The translations under genes were made by a program, and so were the position numbers. Below the pieces are notes generated by a model. That model did not search any database and had not been told where the DNA came from. It was given only the letters and a program-made list of their open reading frames with translations. DNA of 64,000 nt, taken from NCBI GenBank assembly GCA_963819645.1, contig CAWFWZ010000001.1, positions 434,001-498,000 of the forward strand, written 5' to 3'. Below, piece by piece: positions 36,380-49,443 of this stretch. How positions within the stretch are numbered: the first letter of the stretch is position 1; each line of letters begins with the position of its first letter. The DNA is from CAVVDY01 sp963819645 (GTDB lineage: Bacteria; Acidobacteriota; Terriglobia; Terriglobales; Acidobacteriaceae).

Positions 36380-37498
36380 TTATCCGGCGAAGGCTTTGGC
36401 GAGAAAGCGTGAGATATGCCAGGCGTCCATGTACTTGTACGGAGTCTCGCCCAGCGTATAGTGGCCGCACGGCAAGGCCTTAATGGTGGTGTCGAGGCCG
36501 CGCTTGAGAAACTCGCCCGCAGCTTGCATTGAAAACTCCGGCAGGAAGGTCAGGTCGTAGCGCCCGTAGATCATCAGCGACTTCTTCGGCCAGCGATGGA
36601 ACTTCTGGAAGTAAGCCATCGGGCTGATGCTCATCCACATGTCTCGTACCTGGTCGTGATTCAAGATGACTTCCAGACCTTTGCGGATGTGCCGTGTCGA
36701 TTGGCCGGTCCAAACCACGTCGCCAAACGTGGTCGACGCGTGATTGAAGACATTGACGGCGACACGCGGATCGTGTGCAGCAGCGATGAACGCGTAGCAC
36801 GAGCCGAGGCTGGTCCCCACGATGCCTAGCTTCGAGTAGCCCTGCTGCTCGAGCCAGTCCATGCAGGAGCGGATGTCGGCAATCCCCTGTTTCACCGCGT
36901 GAATGGTGCGTCCGATGTTGGCGGAGACGGCGTAATCGGCGCGGGTAAAGCCCTCGGGACGGCGGATGTCGTGGTAGGGCATGCTCATGCGCAGGGCGGC
37001 GATGCCGAGCCGGTTGAAGAGTCGGCACAAGCCGTTCTGACTGACACCGTCGGCGTTCCACTGCGGCATCAGCACCACCGCGCGCTGACCTTTCGCGGGG
37101 AACCAGCGCGCGTTCATCAGGTTGTTCTCGGCGTAGGGTGTGTCGACCGCAGACGTAAAGCGCAGGAAGTGCCCAGTCTCGTCTTTCAGCTTGGTCTTGG
37201 GCGGCTCGCTGCCAGTGTGGAACAACTCGACTTTGCGGGGCTCGAGGCGAAAATCTGTCGGCGTCTGGTAAGAGTAGAACTGATCGCTATTTTCGATGAT
37301 GCGCTGATTTACCGCCAACCAGTACTCCACCATGGCGGCGGTGTCAGCCTCGTCCTGTGGCGGACGAATGTCTTTTACCAGCGGCCAGCACTCCGCCCAG
37401 TCCGTTCCCCACTCCAGGGGACGCACGATGCGATTGGTGTCGCGCGAGGTGAGTCGAGACTCCCAGTTGTAGATCCAGCGCTGATATTTGGTACGCAT
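36380..37498 (-). CDS. Alpha/beta hydrolase family protein
   Basis: Intact 372-residue cytosolic hydrolase with no signal peptide. The N-terminal 130 residues are a Trp-rich cap-like region (WIYNWESRLTSRDTNRIVRP). The hydrolase core has RAVVLMPQWNADG, the nucleophile elbow GIVGTSLGSCYA, a probable acid in SLMIYGRYDLTFLPEF and the His in ALPCGHYTLGETPY. This resembles uncharacterised esterase/abhydrolase proteins rather than a named enzyme. It lies between the respiratory cluster and the YyaL gene, on the same strand as both; no functional link is evident. Confidence 0.78.
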   Translation of the reverse strand: MRTKYQRWIYNWESRLTSRDTNRIVRPLEWGTDWAECWPLVKDIRPPQDEADTAAMVEYWLAVNQRIIENSDQFYSYQTPTDFRLEPRKVELFHTGSEPPKTKLKDETGHFLRFTSAVDTPYAENNLMNARWFPAKGQRAVVLMPQWNADGVSQNGLCRLFNRLGIAALRMSMPYHDIRRPEGFTRADYAVSANIGRTIHAVKQGIADIRSCMDWLEQQGYSKLGIVGTSLGSCYAFIAAAHDPRVAVNVFNHASTTFGDVVWTGQSTRHIRKGLEVILNHDQVRDMWMSISPMAYFQKFHRWPKKSLMIYGRYDLTFLPEFSMQAAGEFLKRGLDTTIKALPCGHYTLGETPYKYMDAWHISRFLAKAFAG

Positions 37499-37635
37499 CG
37501 TTAACTTATTGATGATAATTGGCGAGCGCGGAAGAGTTCACCGCAAAGCGGCTGAACCGCAGATGTAGTCATTAAACGAGAGGGGACGGACATTGAGCGG
37601 GATGGCACAGCACCTCTGTTGTCTATTCTGCGGCC

Positions 37636-37760
37636 GTCATCATGAGCGCCTTCTTTTCGGCGTGAGGGATCTGTTCTCGTCCGAAGCGGTACGATGCGCC
37701 AATGAAATAGCGTGCACGGCGACGGAGAACAGACCCCTCGCTTCGCTCGTGATGACAAGC
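37636..37760. repeat. REP-like inverted repeat pair
   Basis: Left arm about 37636-37680 (gtcatcatgagcgcc ... gagggatctgttctcg) and right arm about 37722-37760 (gagaacagacccctcgcttc ... gatgacaag), inverted and about 40 bp apart. It sits 3' of the YyaL gene. Confidence 0.75.
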
Positions 37761-37768
37761 CAAGAAAA

Positions 37769-39907
37769 CTAGGTTGCCGAGCTCACCGTCTCGCGCAGCA
37801 GGGCTGCCAATTCGTCGGCTTCGCTCAACGGCGGCAGGCAAGTGAAGTTCGTGCAAACGACCGCCAGCGACCTCTTACCTTTGAGCCCAGGCAGATTAGG
37901 AATGGTTTCCGCCAGAACCGCCGGCAGGTTTTGCGCGACGGCTTCGCTGTCCGTCAGATGGACCACCGACTTGTTCACCAGGAATGGCTCACGCGCGGCC
38001 TTCAACAGTTCCGCGGCGCTCTCGTCCTTGCCTACAACAACTACCTGCGTATGTGGACGCGACATCCATGTTGCAGCAATGCCATAGGTTCCGGCGTAGA
38101 TGCCGAACTGTTCCGCCACACCTGCGAACACTTCCAACGTGTCTTCGGCCTTGTCGCGATACTTCGCGTCGTTGGTGTAGGCGTGCAGGCGGAGCAAAGC
38201 GATCGCAGCGCTAGGATTTCCGGCCGGAGTCGGTGCATCTTGAAAAGGCTTGCGGCGCGCCGATAGTGCTCCCAGTTGCAGCTTCTCTTCCAGGCTGGCT
38301 TCGGTGTCGAAGAATCCACCTGAAGTCTGGTCGGCAAAGCGGCGGATCATTTCGTCCGCGATTTTTTGCGCAAATCGGAAGTAGCTCATCGCGCCGGTGA
38401 CTTCATAGGCGTCGAGGCAGGCGATCGCGGTAAATGCATAGTCGTCGAGCAAGCCGCGAACGAATCGTTTGCCAGCGCTCGGATCGGCGTAGGCGATGAC
38501 GTGCGACAACCCGCGCTCGTCGCTCCACGCTTCGGACAAAATGCGGTCGAGGGAGCGCAACGCGAACTTGCGAGCCGCTTCGAGTCCCAGCACCTGCGCG
38601 GCTTGCAGGTACGCCGAGACGCACATCGCATTCCAGCTCACGTAAACCGTCTTGTCGATGAAAGGCGTTGGGCGCTTCAGGCGCGCGGCATACATCTTTG
38701 TCTTCGCCGAGGCGAGCAGTTCGATCACGTCTGCCACCGTGCGCCCCATCTTGGCGGCGACTTCATCCGGCGGCATCGCCACCCACAGCACATTCTTCGC
38801 CGGATTATGGTGCATCTCGCCGTGCTCGCCGATATCGAAGTGCAGCGACGCCGCACTAAACTCGTCGTCGGTGAGAACCGCTTTCGCCTCCTCGACGGTC
38901 CAGGTGAAGTAGTCACCGTCGTCGTCGAGGTTGATGTCGGCATCCTGCGAGGCGTAGAAGCCGCCGCGCTCACGATCGCTGAGCCACTCATCCATCCAGC
39001 GAATGATGTCGCGCGCGATGTGCGCGTAGAACTCGTCGCCGAAGACCTGGTAGGCGTGTACATAGTTCTTCAGCAGCTCTGAGTTGTCGTATGCCATCTT
39101 CTCGAAGTGGGGAACGATCCAGCGCTCATCGACCGAGTAGCGATGGAAGCCGCCGGCAAGCTGGTCATAGACGCCGCCCTGCGCCATGCGGGTCAGTGTC
39201 GTGACGATGACAGTCTTCACCCGCTCTTCGCCGGTGCGGGCATACCAGTCGAGGAGAAGGTCGATCGCCGACGAGTGCGGAAACTTCGGCGCTCCGCCAA
39301 AGCCACCGTGCTTCTCGTCGAAGATAGGGAGTGCCGCCTGTACCATGACGCTGACAATGCGCGGCGAGAATTCGGCCTGGCGGCCGGCAAAGCCCTCGGC
39401 ATTGTTCAACATCTGCATGGTCTGGTTCGCCGAGTCGACCACTTCGTTGCGGCGCTCGCGATAGGCTTCGGCGATAGCCAGCAGAATCTTTTTGAAGCTG
39501 GGACGCCCATATTGATCGATGGGAGGGAAGTAGGTACCACCGTAAAAGGGCTTACCTTCTGGAGTGAGAAAGACGGTGAGCGGCCATCCTCCCGTGCCCG
39601 TAAGGGCAGAGACCGCGAGCTGATAGCGGCTGTCAACATCGGGGCGCTCGTCCCTATCCACCTTTACCGCTACGAATTCGCGATTGATGATCTCAGCAAC
39701 TTCGGCGCTCTCGTAGGACTCGCGATCCATGACGTGACACCAATGGCACCACACCGCGCCGATGTCAAGCAGGATGGGTTTCCCCTCCCGCTGCGCGTGC
39801 GCGAACGCCTCCTCGCCCCACTCGTGCCACTGGATAGGCTGGTGCATGGCAGAGCGCAAATAGGCGGAAGAAGCGTGGGCGAGAGAGTTGGTGGCGGTCT
39901 CGGGCAT
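37769..39907 (-). CDS. YyaL/DUF255 thioredoxin-domain protein (spermatogenesis-associated protein 20 family)
   Basis: Intact 712-residue protein if started at the ATG at 39907 (MPETATNSLAHASSAYLRSA). The N-terminal thioredoxin-like domain has the CxxC site GAVWCHWCHVMD at Cys54/Cys57 and GTGGWPLTVFLTPEGKPFYG. The rest is a long (alpha/alpha)6-barrel-type region (GGAPKFPHSSAIDLLLDWY, YDQLAGGFHRYSVDERW, GGFYASQDADINLDDDGDYF). The family is widespread but its biochemistry is poorly known. The frame is open further upstream into a fragment of an aldo/keto reductase (39940-40118), which would give a longer chimeric product if translated from there. Confidence 0.9.
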   Translation of the reverse strand: MPETATNSLAHASSAYLRSAMHQPIQWHEWGEEAFAHAQREGKPILLDIGAVWCHWCHVMDRESYESAEVAEIINREFVAVKVDRDERPDVDSRYQLAVSALTGTGGWPLTVFLTPEGKPFYGGTYFPPIDQYGRPSFKKILLAIAEAYRERRNEVVDSANQTMQMLNNAEGFAGRQAEFSPRIVSVMVQAALPIFDEKHGGFGGAPKFPHSSAIDLLLDWYARTGEERVKTVIVTTLTRMAQGGVYDQLAGGFHRYSVDERWIVPHFEKMAYDNSELLKNYVHAYQVFGDEFYAHIARDIIRWMDEWLSDRERGGFYASQDADINLDDDGDYFTWTVEEAKAVLTDDEFSAASLHFDIGEHGEMHHNPAKNVLWVAMPPDEVAAKMGRTVADVIELLASAKTKMYAARLKRPTPFIDKTVYVSWNAMCVSAYLQAAQVLGLEAARKFALRSLDRILSEAWSDERGLSHVIAYADPSAGKRFVRGLLDDYAFTAIACLDAYEVTGAMSYFRFAQKIADEMIRRFADQTSGGFFDTEASLEEKLQLGALSARRKPFQDAPTPAGNPSAAIALLRLHAYTNDAKYRDKAEDTLEVFAGVAEQFGIYAGTYGIAATWMSRPHTQVVVVGKDESAAELLKAAREPFLVNKSVVHLTDSEAVAQNLPAVLAETIPNLPGLKGKRSLAVVCTNFTCLPPLSEADELAALLRETVSSAT

Positions 39908-39939
39908 TGCCTCAAGTCTAGCAGTTAGAAAAGCGGGCC

Positions 39940-40118
39940 GCGGATCTTCTTCGGAAGGGCCATAGCTGTCGGAAGTATCCAGGAAGTTGATGCCGCAGGC
40001 GAACGCACGATGAACGATGCGGCGGGTTTCGTTCACGTCGAGGGCTTTCACATACCCGAAGTTGTTACAGCCCAAACCGATTTCCGAGACCGCAAGTTCC
40101 GAGCTTTCGTTGCTTCAC
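39940..40118 (-). pseudogene. Aldo/keto reductase N-terminal remnant
   Basis: From a GTG at 40118, dropping one extra base, the frame reads KQRKLGTCGLEIGLGCNNFG then RIVHRAFACGINFLDTSDSY. This is the first beta-strands, the NADPH-site Asp and the Tyr-adjacent DTSDSYG motif of an aldo/keto reductase. It stops resembling the family after about 55 residues; the remaining roughly 260 residues are absent, and the frame runs straight into the YyaL gene. Most likely a deletion remnant, or an artefact join in assembly. Confidence 0.65.
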
Positions 40119-40241
40119 GTGCAATCCTCCGGCGAGAGCCCACACTGCTCAGATCAACGCATTCGCCCCCGGTCACTGGTCGCTGTCGCTCAGGGCAGGG
40201 TCCAATCGCCTCGGTGGAAAGACTCCGCGGTCGGATTTCGA

Positions 40242-40649
40242 TCAGTGGATACCTTTTGCGTTCAGCGCCACGCTGTGCTGCCGGTCTGTGCCCATGATGT
40301 GCTGGGCAAGCCAGTCTTTCAGGAAGTCCAATACCTCTACCGACAGGCAAGATGCCCCGGATGCGAAATCCTGAGAGAACTTTTTGACGCGGGCAACGAA
40401 TGCTCTGTGCTGCGTGATGTGCTGGTCCATCTGGTTATAGTTCACACGCCGCAAGGCCGCCTCTTCGGAGGAGAAATGACGTTCGGTGTAGATGATCAGC
40501 TGCTGGATGACGGGCCCCATGACATCTTTCCCTTTACCCGACTTCATACCCTCATGCAGTTCGTTGATGATGTCAAAAAGCTTCTGATGTTCCGAGTCGA
40601 ACTGCTTTACCTTCACGGTATAGCTATCGTTCCAGATGAAGAGTGACAT
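40242..40649 (-). CDS. Bacteriohemerythrin
   Basis: Intact 135-residue non-haem di-iron oxygen-binding protein. It begins MSLFIWNDSYTVKVKQFDSE. All seven metal ligands can be placed: His21, His58, Glu62, His77, His81, His117 and Asp122, in HQKLF, RHFSSEE, HITQH and HIMGTD. Single-domain form, cytosolic. It could store or sense oxygen, which fits an organism with a high-demand oxidase, but the neighbourhood (TreS upstream, AKR remnant downstream) gives no direct clue. Confidence 0.93.
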   Translation of the reverse strand: MSLFIWNDSYTVKVKQFDSEHQKLFDIINELHEGMKSGKGKDVMGPVIQQLIIYTERHFSSEEAALRRVNYNQMDQHITQHRAFVARVKKFSQDFASGASCLSVEVLDFLKDWLAQHIMGTDRQHSVALNAKGIH

Positions 40650-40703
40650 GGCTACTCCTTGCCCTAATACATCGGCGAGCAGGCGCCGGACGTTAGCCGT
40701 CGT

Positions 40704-44098
<3,395 letters not shown>

Positions 44099-44425
44099 AG
44101 AATCATACCCGAAGAAAAAAGGAAGTCGTAATGACCATGCAACTCTGGTTGGATGGTGATTCGGGCCCGAATGGTTCGACAGTTAAGACGCGGGCTATTG
44201 TAAAGCGATAGCGGGTTGCGGATTTTGCGGAAAAACTCTCGTCGGCTGAAGCTTTGGAGCGCCGCGAGATATCTATGGCTTAGCACGCGATCAGCGATAG
44301 GTGTTTCTATTCTCTGCGCCAAGTTAAGAATTGTTGCGTTTGCCCCAAACACTGGAACTACGGGGAATGCCTCATTTATTGTTCATCTAACGCCGCTGGA
44401 TCGTGAGACTGAAGGCTGAGTATTC
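44099..44425. other. Divergent promoter gap between treS and the RND operon
   Basis: 327 bp with no credible gene, no repeat-family member and no fixed-loop hairpin. It must hold divergent promoters, but I could not identify a convincing -35/-10 pair or operator palindrome. No regulator gene accompanies the efflux operon. Confidence 0.4.
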
Positions 44426-47400
44426 ATGTGGATTGTACGTTTAGCGCTGCGCCGCCCTTATACGTTCGTGGTGGTGTCGGTGCTGATTGCCATTCTCGGC
44501 GTGGCCGCCGTAATCACCACTCCCAAGGACATCTTTCCCAACATCGACATTCCCGTCATTAGCGTCGTTTGGTCGTACAACGGGCCTGACTCCGGATGAC
44601 ATGGAAAAGCGCATGGTGACCGTCACCGAGCGCGCCATGACGACCACGGTAAATGACATCGAGCACATGGAGTCGCAGTCCTACAACGGTGTCGCGATCA
44701 TCAAGGTGTTCTTCCAGCCCAACGTCAAACCGGAAATGGCGCTGGCGCAGATCAGCTCGATTTGTCAGACGTTGCTGCGAGTCCTGCCTCCGGGAACCAC
44801 CCCGCCATTCCTTCTGAAGTACGACGCTTCGTCGGTGCCGATGCTTCAGCTTGGGTTATCGGGACAGGGGTTGAGCGAGCAGCAGCTTTATGATTTGGGA
44901 CTCAACTTTGTTCGCACCCAGCTTGGCGACGGTGCAAGGGGCTTCCATCCCGCTGCCCTTTGGCGGCAAGCAGCGCCAGATCATGGTCGATCTCGACCCC
45001 AACCAGTTGTACGCGCGCCATCTCTCACCGCAGGACATTTCCGCCGCGCTGAATCAGCAGAACCTGATTCTGCCCACCGGCACAGCGAAGATCGGCAACC
45101 GCGAGTACCTGGTCGCGATGAACAGCAGCCCGACGACGGTGGCGGCCATGAACGACCTGCCAATCCGCGCGTCAGAACGGCGCGGTGGTCACGTTGAAGG
45201 ACGTCGGGCAGGTGCGGGATGGTTATACTCCGCAGACCAACATCGTGCGCAACAACGGCTCGCGTTCGGCGATGTTGACGGTGCTGAAGAATGGCCAGGC
45301 CTCGACCCTCGACATTGTCGCGCAGATCAAGGCCGCTCTGCCGCGAGTCTTGGCGGGCTCTGCCCCCGAACTTCAGGGTTACGCCTCTGTTCGATCAGTC
45401 GCTGTTCGTGCGAGCGTCGATTTACGGTGTGCTGCGCGAGGCCATTATCGCCGCAGTCCTGACGGGCCTGATGATCCTGCTCTTCCTGGGAAGCTGGCGC
45501 AGCACGCTGATTGTCTGCACCTCGATCCCGCTGGCGATTCTTACTTCGCAGATCATTCTGAGCTGCGCTGGGGCACAGCATCAACGTCATGACGTTGGGC
45601 GGCATGGCGCTGGCCGTCGGAATCCTGGTCGACGACGCCACGGTGGAGCTGGAGAACGTTCACCGCAACATGGGCATGAAGAAGCCGCTGACGCGCGCGA
45701 TTCTCGACGGCGCCTCGCAGATTGCTCTGCCCACGCTGGTTTCCACGCTTGTCGATCTGCATCGTGTTCGTTCCCGTGGTGCTGCTGACGGGCGCTGCCA
45801 AGTACCTGTTCGTGCCGCTGGCGATGGCCGTTGTTTTCGCCATGCTCGCCTCGTACTTCCTTTCGCGAACCCTGGTGCCCACCATGGTGCACTACATGCT
45901 CGGTCCCGAGGTTCCGATCTATGCCGCGGGCGAGGGTGGTCACGCCGCTCACGTAGAAGGACTGAACTGGGTGTGGCGGACGCACTTCCGATTCAATCAC
46001 CACTTCGAGCGCTTCCGCGAACGCTATCGCGATGTGCTGGAGTGGTCGCTGCACCATCGCAAGTACGTGATGGTTCTGTTCATCGCTGATGGTGGTGTGC
46101 TCGGGATTCCTGGTGTTCTTCATCGGCGAAGACTTCTTTCCGTATGTGGATTCCGGGCAGATGCGGCTGCACGTACGAGCCCCCGAAGGCACGCGCATTG
46201 AAGAAACGGAGCAGCTCTTTGCGCAGGTGGAAGATGTTATCCGCAAGACGCTGCCGCCGGGCGAAGTCGATCTGATTCTCGACAACATCGGTCTGCCGAA
46301 CGAGTGGTATCAGCCTGGTCTTCAGCGACGCTTCCACGATCGGCCCCAGCGACGGCGACATTCTGATTTCATTGAAGGAAGGGCATGGCAGCACGCGCGA
46401 GTACATGCGCAAACTGCGTGCCGTACTGAACGCAGAAGTTTCCGCAGGATACGTTCTTCTTCGCGGCGGCAAACATGACCAACCAGATCCTCAATTTCGG
46501 CTTGCCGGCGCCGATTGACGTGCAGGTGGTTGGGCCGCGACCAGGTGAACAACTACAAAGTTACGCAAAAGATGCTGAAGCGCATCCAGGCTATTCCCGG
46601 CGTGGTGGACGCCCGCATCCATGAGGAGATTGCATATCCCACGTTGAACGTGGATGTCGATCGCGACAAGGCGCAGCAGTTCGGATTGACCCAGCGCGAT
46701 GTCGCCAGCAGCATGCTGATCTCGCTCAGCGGAAGTTATCAGACGGCGCCGAACCAGTGGCTGAACCTGCAAAATGGCGTCAACTACAGCGTCACGGTAC
46801 AGACGCCGCAATACAAGATTGACTCCATCGACGCCATGCAGCGTACGCCGGTTACCGCTGCCTCCGGACAGGGGCAACACACAATTGCTGTCGAGCATGG
46901 CAACGGTGCAGCGCGGGATTTCCACGGCGATTGTCGATCACTACAATGTGCAGCCGGTGTACGACATCTTCTGCGACGCCGACCTGCGCGACCTGGGCAG
47001 CGTGGCGCGCGCGATTCAGAAGGTGATTGATGAGGAAAGCAAGGGCCTGCCCAAGGGCTCGTGGTCGATCATGCGCGGCCAGGTCACAACCATGCAGAAC
47101 TCGTTTTTCCGGCTGGGAATCGGCATCGCGTTCGCGGTGATCTTCGTCTATCTTCTGATGGTCGTGAACTTCCAGTCGTGGCTCGATCCGTTCATCATTC
47201 TGATGGCGCTGCCGCTGGGGTTCAGCGGAATTCTATGGATGCTGTACATTACCCGCACCACCTTCAACGTGCCGTCGCTGATGGGTATCATCATGGCGAT
47301 TGGAGTGGCGACGGCGAACAGCATCCTGGTGGTGACGTTTGCCAACGACGAGCGCGCAGAAGGGCAAAGGCCCGTTTGAGGCGGCATTGTCGGCGGGCTA

Positions 47401-47668
47401 CACGCGGCTGCGCCCGGTCTGCATGACCGCGCTGGCCATGATCATCGGAATGCTGCCCATGTCGTTGGCGCTGGGCGAAGGCGGCGAACAGAATGCACCG
47501 CTGGGGCGGGCGGTTATCGGCGGACTGCTGTTTGCGACATTCGGAACACTGTTCATTGTGCCGATCTTCTACACGATCTTCCGCAAGACGCCGCCGGTGG
47601 ACTACGACAAGGAAATTCAGCTTGAGTATGACGAAGAATTACCCGAAGAAGGGGCCCAGCCGGCGTGA
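44426..47668 (+). CDS. RND efflux transporter, inner-membrane pump (ten or more frameshifts)
   Basis: AcrB/MdtB-type proton-driven pump. It begins MWIVRLALRRPYTFVVVSVL, then TTPKDIFPNIDIPVISVVW. The TM4 proton-relay Asp pair is in GGMALAVGILVDDATVELEN. Other recognisable pieces: MTTTVNDIEHMESQSYNGVA, LTGLMILLFLGSWRSTLIVC, RIEETEQLFAQVEDVIRKTL, IPGVVDARIHEEIAYPTLNV and RPVCMTALAMIIGMLPMSLA. About 1,070 residues after correction. The stop overlaps the adaptor GTG (GTGA). HAE1-like rather than metal-specific, because no CusA Met cluster is visible, although frame damage limits this. The substrate is unknown. Confidence 0.9.
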
Positions 47669-49404
47669 GAGAGACTGAAGAGCAGGAATTGAAGGACGAG
47701 GAAAAGCGCGATGAGTTGCGCCGGCGCGAGCGCTACGACGATGGCGGCGTGGCGGTCGTCGACGAAAACGGCGCTGCCGCCAGCGAAGCTCAGGAGGCGG
47801 AACGCGGTACGCACGCAGCGCCTCATGTGCAACTGTCTCCTCGCAAGGTCGCGCTGCTCGGGCTTATTCTCCTGGTTGTCTTCGGGCTCATTTTCGTTCT
47901 AGGCTTCCTGCCGCGACTGAGAGATCAGCGCATCACACAGGGTTTGGCGCAGAGGGAATCGACGGCGTTGCCGGAGGTCGATGTAGCGGCGGCGCGGCGC
48001 TCCACCAGCCAATCGGATTTGGAGCTTCCCGGGACCACCACGGGATTGGTGGAAGCCCCGATTTACGCGCGCGCCAGCGGATACGTCTCCAAGCGCTACG
48101 TTGATATCGGTGACCGGGTTCGCGCCGGTCAGCTCTTGGCGATGATCGATGCTCCCGATCTCGACCAGCAGGTAGACCAGGCGCGTGGGATGCTGCTGCA
48201 AAGCGAGTCGGTCTTGGGACAAACTCAGGCCCAACTCAATCTCGCCAAGGTTACCTGGGACCGGTGGAATGTGCTGGTACAGCGCGGTGTCCTGTCGAAG
48301 CAGGAAGGCGATACCCAATACGCGAATTACCAGGTCGCGGAAGCAAATGTTAAGGCCGCGCAGAATACCATCTCGGCGAACAAGGCCAATCTCGATCGCC
48401 TCTTGCACCTGCAAAGTTATGAACGCGTCACCGCGCCGTTCAATGGCATCGTGACTGCCCGCAATATCGACGTTGGCTCGCTGATTTCCGCTTCCGGCGG
48501 AGGCCTTGGTTCTGGCGTAACCGGTGCGGCGTTGCCCACGACTGGAAATGCGCAGGGTGGCGAGATGTTTCGGGTTGCGAATATCGATCGCCTGCGACTG
48601 TTCGTGAGCGTCCCGGAAGTTTATGCGCCCTACGTCACAGTGGGCGAGACGGTGAACTGCTATTTCGATTCCGTCAGTCAGAAGCCATTCGAAGGCAAGG
48701 TTACCCGCACCGCGAATGCTGTCGATCCGAATACTCGAACGCTGCTCACAGAAGTGCAGGTCCCGAACCCGGAAGGCGCGTTATTGCCGGGGATGTTCAC
48801 CCGTGCGGTGTTTGCGCATCTGCGGGCGGAGCCTCCGGTCATCGTGCCCTCGGATGGCGTTATTGCGCGGGCGAATGGACTCAGCATCGCCGTGGTACAG
48901 GATGATATCGTTCATATCCGCAAGATCACCATCGGACGCGACTACGGAGCGCAAACGGAAGTGCTTAGCGGAGTGAATCCGGGGGACCTCGTCGTCATCA
49001 ATCCGACCGATGCGGCACAGGATGGCGCGAGGGTCAAACCGCATGAGTTGAAGCAGGGCCCGCAGGCAGGTTCAGGTGCGGCTGGGCAGCAGAGCTCTGG
49101 CGGCCAAAATCAACAAGGCCAGCCGAAGAACCAGCAACGTAACAATCAGCAGAACCTGCAGCCGCTGAATCCGGAAAAGAATGTGCCGCTGTCGAAAGGC
49201 GTGGAGCCCGGTGCTCCCGGTGAGTTGCAGGGGCCGGGTCCGATCATTCATCCTCAGCCCGATTACGGCGCCTTTGACACGCCGCAACCGGGACAGGCGG
49301 CCGGCTCCGGTAATTCGAAGGCGAATCATGGAACGGCGGGCGGTTCCAAGGCGAAGGCTGCGGGCAGCACAGGTGCGAGCAGTACCAGTACGCAGCCACA
49401 CTAG
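47665..49404 (+). CDS. RND efflux periplasmic adaptor (MFP/HlyD family)
   Basis: Intact 579-residue adaptor that bridges pump and outer-membrane channel. It starts with GTG at 47665, overlapping the pump stop. The N-terminal 57 residues are highly charged and would be cytoplasmic; a helix VALLGLILLVVFGLIFVLGF follows. The adaptor core has lipoyl-like halves (APIYARASGYVSKRYVDIGD and ERVTAPFNGIVTARNIDVGS) around a coiled coil, then a beta-barrel (RLRLFVSVPEVYAPYVTVGE). The last roughly 120 residues are Gln/Asn/Gly/Pro/Ser-rich low complexity. Both extensions are unusual for the family. No frame change. Confidence 0.93.
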   Translation: MRETEEQELKDEEKRDELRRRERYDDGGVAVVDENGAAASEAQEAERGTHAAPHVQLSPRKVALLGLILLVVFGLIFVLGFLPRLRDQRITQGLAQRESTALPEVDVAAARRSTSQSDLELPGTTTGLVEAPIYARASGYVSKRYVDIGDRVRAGQLLAMIDAPDLDQQVDQARGMLLQSESVLGQTQAQLNLAKVTWDRWNVLVQRGVLSKQEGDTQYANYQVAEANVKAAQNTISANKANLDRLLHLQSYERVTAPFNGIVTARNIDVGSLISASGGGLGSGVTGAALPTTGNAQGGEMFRVANIDRLRLFVSVPEVYAPYVTVGETVNCYFDSVSQKPFEGKVTRTANAVDPNTRTLLTEVQVPNPEGALLPGMFTRAVFAHLRAEPPVIVPSDGVIARANGLSIAVVQDDIVHIRKITIGRDYGAQTEVLSGVNPGDLVVINPTDAAQDGARVKPHELKQGPQAGSGAAGQQSSGGQNQQGQPKNQQRNNQQNLQPLNPEKNVPLSKGVEPGAPGELQGPGPIIHPQPDYGAFDTPQPGQAAGSGNSKANHGTAGGSKAKAAGSTGASSTSTQPH

Positions 49405-49443
49405 TTGACTTCACCGCACTGCAAGAGGAACTCGACGAAGCCG

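Noticed and set aside
44426..47668. CusA-type heavy-metal RND pump
   Set aside because: No Met-pair pathway or CusF/CusB-like neighbour is visible; HAE1-type features fit better, although the frame damage limits the test.
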